Part shown: one piece after another, positions 5,140 through 8,697 of the stretch
Position numbering within the stretch: position 1 is the stretch's first letter
Layout of the letters: each line of letters opens with the position of its first letter
Origin: Flavobacteriales bacterium
GTDB lineage: Bacteria; Bacteroidota; Bacteroidia; Flavobacteriales_F; PHOS-HE28
Direction: 5' to 3'
Assembly (NCBI GenBank): GCA_020854015.1
Contig: JADZGG010000136.1
Span: forward strand, 1 to 8,697
Length of the DNA: 8,697 nucleotides
Notes under the pieces: model-generated
The model's input: only the letters and a program-made list of their open reading frames with translations
What the model was told of the DNA's origin: nothing
The model's database searches: none
Position numbers and translations under genes: made by a program

Positions 5140-6810
5140 TCAGCGCTCGTCGCGCACCACGGTCATGCGAGCGGAAGCGTTCGCGCCGTGCAGGCTAAGC
5201 ACGTAAGGACCCGGGGTAAGGGTGGAGAGGTCCACCTGCCCTTGGGTGCCGCCCGAGCCCCGCACGCGCAGCACCGTCCTGCCGTGCACATCAAGCACAC
5301 TGATATCCTGCACCGCAAAGTCGGTGGTGTAGGTGAGGGTGGAGGAGGTGGGCGAGGGGAAGACCGATGGCTGCGGGGCCGCTGTTCCCGAAGGAGCGTA
5401 GGTGGCCCCATCCACCACGATGTACTGCGCCATCATCATGTTGTCCTCGTGCAGCAGGTTGTGGCAGTGGTACATGAAGGGCCAGCCCTCCGTAAGATCA
5501 TCGAAGCGCATGATCACGCGGGCACTGGCACCGGCGTCCACCAGCACCACGTCCTTCGCGCCCAGTTCCCAGGCCGGTGGCGGCATGCCGTCGCGGGTGA
5601 GGATGTAGAACGAGCCGCCGTGGATGTGGAAGGGATGCGCCATGTTCGAGCTATTCTCGATCTCCCAGATCTCCGTGCTGCCCAGGAGCACCGTGTCGTT
5701 GATCACGTTGAGGTCGAACATCAGCCCGTTGATGGTGAACATGCCCATGCCCACCATGCCGGTGCCGGCAAGCACCTTGGTGCGCGTCCGTGTGGCGCTG
5801 GCCTCGTCGTACGGAAGCACCGGAACGAGCGTGGCCGGGATGCTGGTGATCGGAGCCGCCGTGGGTGGGGTCACACGGATGCGCAGCACCGGAAAGTCGA
5901 TGCCGTTGAGGATGCTGCCCTCCCACAGGATGTTGTTGGCGCCTGGCATGGTCTGCGGCAGCTCACTGCCATAGCTCATCAGCATCAGACTGTCGCCTTC
6001 CATCCCGGTGAGGTCCACCAGGATCTCTGCGCGTTCGCCGTTGCTGAGCCAGATCCGGTCCATGTTCACTGGTGCGTTCAGCAGGCCACCATCGCTCGCG
6101 ATCACGCTGAAGCTGCGGCCGTCCTCGAAGCCCAGGGGATAGATGCGCGCGTTGGAACCGTTCAGCAGCCGCAGCCGCACCACCTGTGCCGGGCATTCCA
6201 GGTAGGGGCGCGGTGTGCCGTTCACCAGCACCGAATCACCGTAGGGGCCGAACACGAAGTTGCCGTTCGGCAGGAAGCGCCGGTCCTGCACCACCACGGG
6301 GAAGTCATCCACGCCATAGGTGCGCGGCAGGGGCAGGGCACCTTCCGCACTGTCCTGCACGATGATGAAGCCGGCGATGCCCTTGTTCGCCTGTTCGGCG
6401 GTGAGCTCGTGCGGGTGCGGATGGTACCAGTAGGTGCCGGCCGGGTTCTTCACGTGATACGTTGCCGTCCAGCTGTCGCCCGGTGCGATCTCGCGCGGCG
6501 GACCGCCATCGAACTCGCCGGGCACCTGCAGCCCGTGCCAGTGCATGTTGGTGATCTGCGCCAGCTCGTTCTGAACGCGGACCCGGGCCGTGTCCCCGCG
6601 ATGCATGATCAATGTGGGACCCAGGTACTCCGCGCTTGCCCCATAGGTCGCCGTGTTCACACCGGGATAGAACTGGTGGATGTGCTCGTCCACCACCAGC
6701 TCGAAGGTGTCGAGGTCCAGGGCCGGGGGGATGGCCAGCGGGTTCTGGGCCTGCGCCGAGGCCAGGGCAGGGGCGAGCAGGAGGGGCAGGAGCAGGTCAC
6801 GGGTGCGCAT
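5140..6810 (-). CDS. Exported multicopper oxidase (CotA/CueO-like) with T9SS sorting domain
   Basis: A 556-residue laccase-like oxidase that would couple one-electron oxidation of substrates (phenols, bilirubin-like compounds, Cu+ or Fe2+) to oxygen reduction to water. A signal peptide (about 1-21, MRTRDLLLPLLL to ASAQ) is followed by three cupredoxin-like regions. All four copper motifs are present: HWHG (90-93), HPHPH (130-134), HPFHIHG (392-398) and HCHNLLHEDNMM (448-459), with Cys449 and His454 as type 1 ligands and Met459 at the axial position. A Met-rich stretch around 350-365 recalls, but does not prove, cuprous-ion oxidases. Residues about 481-556 (FPSPTSS ... VLDVHGRTVL ... LTPGPYVLSL) form a type A T9SS sorting domain, so the enzyme is probably secreted across the outer membrane or surface-anchored. 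The ATG lies three bases after the RIC stop, indicating one operon. Confidence 0.93.
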   Translation of the reverse strand: MRTRDLLLPLLLAPALASAQAQNPLAIPPALDLDTFELVVDEHIHQFYPGVNTATYGASAEYLGPTLIMHRGDTARVRVQNELAQITNMHWHGLQVPGEFDGGPPREIAPGDSWTATYHVKNPAGTYWYHPHPHELTAEQANKGIAGFIIVQDSAEGALPLPRTYGVDDFPVVVQDRRFLPNGNFVFGPYGDSVLVNGTPRPYLECPAQVVRLRLLNGSNARIYPLGFEDGRSFSVIASDGGLLNAPVNMDRIWLSNGERAEILVDLTGMEGDSLMLMSYGSELPQTMPGANNILWEGSILNGIDFPVLRIRVTPPTAAPITSIPATLVPVLPYDEASATRTRTKVLAGTGMVGMGMFTINGLMFDLNVINDTVLLGSTEIWEIENSSNMAHPFHIHGGSFYILTRDGMPPPAWELGAKDVVLVDAGASARVIMRFDDLTEGWPFMYHCHNLLHEDNMMMAQYIVVDGATYAPSGTAAPQPSVFPSPTSSTLTYTTDFAVQDISVLDVHGRTVLRVRGSGGTQGQVDLSTLTPGPYVLSLHGANASARMTVVRDER

Positions 6811-6813
6811 GGT

Positions 6814-7542
6814 TCAGGCGTTGTTCAGTTGCTTCTCCAGGGCCACGGCGCGGGGGAAGAGGATGTTGTTCTCCAGATGGACGTGCCTGTGCAGGTCCGC
6901 CTCGAACTCCTTCAACATGGCCATCGCCGTGCTGTAGGTGGTGCAGCCGTCGGGCGGGTTCACATAGCCGTAGCTCAAGCGCGCGATGCGCCGGAAGCGC
7001 TCCCCTTCGGCATCGTGGTCCTCCATCATCATGCTCACGGGGTTGTTCACCGTGCCGAAGTGGGGGTGCGGTGCCGCAGTGCCTTCAGTCGCCGCTTTCT
7101 CCAGTTGCTTGATGAAGGGGAACAGCACCAGCTCCTCCTTCTTTATGTGCACCGCCATCGCACTGGCGCAACCGTCGAATTCGGCCGCGATCTGGAACAG
7201 TTCAGGGTGGCGGTCGCCATGCACCTGGCACAGCTTCTCCAGGAACTGCTTCAGCACCGGGATGCGCGCTTCCACGTAGCGGTGATGCACGGACTCAATG
7301 TGGTCCACGAGCCGGCCCAGGGACCACTGCACCAGATCCTCGCCCTCGTGCGTGTCCCGCGCCAACGATTCCTCGATCTCGCGGCCCAGCGCAGCGGGAT
7401 CAAGGCCTTTCGTGCGGCACACTTCCTCCACGGTGCGCCCGCCCTTGCAGCAGAAGTCGATGCCATGCGCGGTGAGCACGGCGGCAGCGCGATAGTCGTC
7501 GGCCACAATGGAGCCGATGGTACGGTCGAGGGTGATGTTCAT
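6814..7542 (-). CDS. ric: Iron-sulfur cluster repair di-iron protein (RIC/YtfE/ScdA family)
   Basis: A 242-residue cytoplasmic protein of the family that repairs Fe-S clusters damaged by nitric oxide or peroxide. The N-terminal ScdA domain (about 5-45) carries the DFCCKGG motif (Cys31-Cys32). The hemerythrin-like four-helix domain holds the di-iron ligands by alignment with E. coli YtfE: about His87 (ESVHHRY), His132 and Glu136 (VHIKKEELVLFP), His176 (MEDHDAEGE), His220 and Glu224 (RHVHLENNILFP). I chose the ATG at 7542, giving the usual family start MNITLDRTIG; an ATG at 7557 would add five residues. It leads the operon with the multicopper oxidase. About 120 bases upstream is a TGAC-N4-GTCA palindrome, so induction by the Crp/Fnr regulator is likely. 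Confidence 0.95.
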   Translation of the reverse strand: MNITLDRTIGSIVADDYRAAAVLTAHGIDFCCKGGRTVEEVCRTKGLDPAALGREIEESLARDTHEGEDLVQWSLGRLVDHIESVHHRYVEARIPVLKQFLEKLCQVHGDRHPELFQIAAEFDGCASAMAVHIKKEELVLFPFIKQLEKAATEGTAAPHPHFGTVNNPVSMMMEDHDAEGERFRRIARLSYGYVNPPDGCTTYSTAMAMLKEFEADLHRHVHLENNILFPRAVALEKQLNNA

Positions 7543-7631
7543 GGTGCGGGCACCCATCCGGTACGCTACACTGTGCGATGCGCCTCATGCAAGAGGGAAC
7601 TCGCCGATGTTCCACGGGGGATGGACACCGG

Positions 7632-7639
7632 CGAAATAA
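7632..7639 (-). promoter_or_regulatory. Weak -7-like box TTATTTCG for the RIC-oxidase operon
   Basis: The minus strand reads TTATTTCG, four of six specified bases of TAnnTTTG. It begins 29.5 bases downstream of the centre of the palindrome at 7662-7675, the same spacing as at tryptophanase. That would put the start near 7627 and a leader of about 85 bases. A poor -7 without -33 fits an activator-dependent promoter, but the match alone is weak. Confidence 0.3.
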
Positions 7640-7661
7640 CGGACAGATCTATCCGAAGATC

Positions 7662-7675
7662 ATGACGCCCGTCAT
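7662..7675. promoter_or_regulatory. Palindromic operator candidate ATGAC-N4-GTCAT upstream of the RIC operon
   Basis: ATGACGCCCGTCAT is a perfect inverted repeat (six-base arms ATGACG/CGTCAT around CC). It overlaps the end of the Rrf2 gene, whose last base of stop is 7672, and stands about 120 bases before the RIC start. It shares the TGAC-N4-GTCA core with 2454-2467 and 8133-8146. Confidence 0.62.
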
Positions 7676-8106
7676 CGTTTCAGGAAGGTCTCGCCTTCCG
7701 CCAAGCCGGACATCAGGTCGTGGACAGTGGTTCCCTCAAGCATCCTGCGCAGGTCTTCGCGGATGCGCAGAAAGTGGTCGTGGAGCGGACAGGGTTTCGC
7801 TGAGTTGCATTGCGCCAGGCCGAGCGCACAGCCCTTATAGATCGAGTCATCGTCGATGACCTTCACAATGTCGCTCAACGTGACCTTTCGCGCCTGCGCC
7901 TTTGGTAGGTCGAACCCTCCACCCGGCCCCTTAACCGAAGTGATGAGCCCGTGATGCCCAAGCTTCTGCAGGATCTTCGCGGTGAAGGCCTCGGGTGAAT
8001 CCGTCTGTGCGGCGATCGCTTTCACATTCAACCTGTAACCTTCCTCTGATGCCTTCGCGATGAGGATGGTGGCCCGGATCGCGTACTCACAAGCCTTTGA
8101 GAACAT
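7672..8106 (-). CDS. Rrf2-family transcriptional regulator (NsrR/IscR-like)
   Basis: A 144-residue winged-helix regulator. The N-terminal MFSKACEYAIRATI is the standard Rrf2 opening; the helix-turn-helix and wing follow (about 28-65, with EAFTAKILQKLG and the glycine-rich GPGGGF wing). Cys93, Cys100 and Cys106 (GCALGLAQC ... PCPLH) form the three-cysteine set that in NsrR, IscR and relatives binds an iron-sulfur cluster sensing NO, redox state or cluster supply. Spacing is Cx6Cx5C, slightly different from Cx5Cx5C of IscR. I chose the ATG at 8106; a TTG at 8115 would add three residues but lies inside the -7 box. It precedes the RIC-oxidase operon on the same strand with a 129-base gap and may regulate it, as NsrR regulates ytfE in enterobacteria. 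The actual ligand is inferred. Confidence 0.92.
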   Translation of the reverse strand: MFSKACEYAIRATILIAKASEEGYRLNVKAIAAQTDSPEAFTAKILQKLGHHGLITSVKGPGGGFDLPKAQARKVTLSDIVKVIDDDSIYKGCALGLAQCNSAKPCPLHDHFLRIREDLRRMLEGTTVHDLMSGLAEGETFLKR

Positions 8107-8112
8107 AGAGCC

Positions 8113-8120
8113 CAAAGCTA
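8113..8120 (-). promoter_or_regulatory. Candidate -7 box TAGCTTTG for the Rrf2 gene
   Basis: The minus strand reads TAGCTTTG, an exact TAnnTTTG match. Transcription would start near 8108, only a few bases before the ATG at 8106, implying an almost leaderless mRNA. The palindrome at 8133-8146 would cover the -33 region. Confidence 0.5.
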
Positions 8121-8132
8121 TCGGGTCCAGTA

Positions 8133-8146
8133 ATGACGTCGGTCAT
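8133..8146. promoter_or_regulatory. Palindromic operator candidate ATGAC-N4-GTCAT between Rrf2 and SlyD genes
   Basis: ATGACGTCGGTCAT has perfect five-base arms and a 4-base spacer, like the site at 7662-7675. Its centre is 19.5 bases upstream of the Rrf2 -7 box, so binding there would more likely block than help that promoter. It is about 105 bases before the SlyD start, too far for class II activation of that gene. Confidence 0.6.
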
Positions 8147-8224
8147 GAAGTGCGGCCCGCATGTTCACAGCATTGGACAAAGCCGAACGATCCACTCACG
8201 CAGCCCTCATCCCGAACAGGTACT

Positions 8225-8232
8225 TACCTTTG
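8225..8232 (+). promoter_or_regulatory. Candidate -7 box TACCTTTG for the SlyD-like gene
   Basis: TACCTTTG matches TAnnTTTG exactly and would start transcription near 8237, about 15 bases before the ATG at 8252. No -33 TTG at normal spacing is apparent. Confidence 0.5.
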
Positions 8233-8251
8233 CCGACCATTTTTCTACCAC

Positions 8252-8697
8252 ATGCAGATCACCAAAGACGCCGTTGTTTCCTTCCACTACACGTTGAACG
8301 ATCCCGAAGGGCGCGTGCTTGACAGCAGCGAAGGCCGCGAAGCTTTCGCCTACATCCACGGCTCAGGCATGATCGTGCCCGGCCTGGAGGAACAGATGGA
8401 AGGCAAGACCAGCGGCACCAGCATGAAGGTGGAGGTGGCCCCGGAGAAAGGCTACGGCCAAGTGGACCCCCAGCTGCTGCAGAAACTACCCATGGACCGT
8501 TTCGGCGGCCAGACCGTGGAGGCCGGCATGCAGTTCCAGACCCCCGAGAACCACGTGTTCACGGTGATGGAGGTGACCGACAGTGAAGTGGTGATCAACG
8601 GCAACCACCCCTTGGCAGGCGTTACGCTGCACTTCAGTGTGGAGATCACCGATGTGCGCATGGCCACCGCCGATGAGCTCAGCCACGGCCATGTGCA
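8252..8697 (+). CDS. slyD: SlyD-type FKBP peptidyl-prolyl cis-trans isomerase, 3'-truncated by window edge
   Basis: The first 148 codons of a cytoplasmic FKBP-fold prolyl isomerase/chaperone. The order of segments is that of SlyD: N-terminal FKBP strand (VVSFHYTL), GxxLDSS, YIHGSGMIVPGLEEQMEG as the FKBP active-site region, then the inserted chaperone flap (IF) domain from about residue 66 (KGYGQVD) to about 125, and the closing NHPLAG and VEITDVR strands. The visible end ADELSHGHV is where E. coli SlyD enters its His-rich nickel-binding tail; whether such a tail is present lies outside the window. The start is the ATG following the promoter box. It is divergent from the Rrf2 gene across about 145 bases. 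No functional link to the redox genes is evident. Confidence 0.92.
   Translation, partial: MQITKDAVVSFHYTLNDPEGRVLDSSEGREAFAYIHGSGMIVPGLEEQMEGKTSGTSMKVEVAPEKGYGQVDPQLLQKLPMDRFGGQTVEAGMQFQTPENHVFTVMEVTDSEVVINGNHPLAGVTLHFSVEITDVRMATADELSHGHV

Noticed and set aside
5107..7665. An 852-codon plus-strand open frame opposite the multicopper oxidase and RIC genes.
   Set aside because: Despite its length it has no domain and a His/Val/Gln/Arg-heavy composition typical of antisense frames of GC-rich genes; both opposite genes have intact motifs.
8107..8115. TTG start for the Rrf2 regulator.
   Set aside because: It lies within the TAGCTTTG promoter box, and Rrf2 proteins start as MFSKACEYAI does at 8106.

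Overview
The window looks like part of the chromosome of a GC-rich member of the Bacteroidota. Three things point there: an exported multicopper oxidase ending in a type IX secretion (Por/T9SS) sorting domain, several promoter-like TAnnTTTG (-7) boxes typical of Bacteroidota sigma factors, and weak or absent Shine-Dalgarno sequences. Coding density is high; the largest gap is about 145 bp. Nothing mobile, no RNA gene and no CRISPR array was seen.

Left part (1-4371): the 3' three quarters of a tyrosine phenol-lyase gene (tyrosine to phenol, pyruvate and ammonia); converging on it, a small DUF2024 protein that here carries a signal peptide; divergent from that, a 78-residue CPVC thioredoxin-fold protein closed by a clear terminator; a MarR-type regulator with an extra four-cysteine tail; then a full tryptophanase gene (tryptophan to indole, pyruvate and ammonia) with queD two bases behind it. 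The two lyases are paralogues whose specificity residues differ exactly as between the characterised tyrosine and tryptophan enzymes.

Right part (4383-8697): a minus-strand block with a Crp/Fnr-family regulator, a T9SS-exported multicopper oxidase, a RIC/YtfE/ScdA di-iron protein for iron-sulfur cluster repair (three bases before the oxidase, so one operon), and an Rrf2-family regulator with three cysteines. This looks like a nitrosative/oxidative stress or low-oxygen module. A SlyD-type FKBP prolyl isomerase starts divergently and runs off the end.

The most interesting signal is a palindrome, TGAC-N4-GTCA, found three times in my manual scan and only at gene boundaries: before tryptophanase (2454-2467), before the RIC-oxidase operon (7662-7675) and before the Rrf2 gene (8133-8146). 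It has the 5-4-5 layout of Crp/Fnr-family operators. At the first two genes it sits at the same distance from a degenerate -7 box, as expected for an activator at about -41.5. I infer that the Crp/Fnr protein encoded here (or, less likely, the Rrf2 protein) ties amino-acid fermentation to indole, iron-sulfur repair and copper-oxidase export into one regulon.
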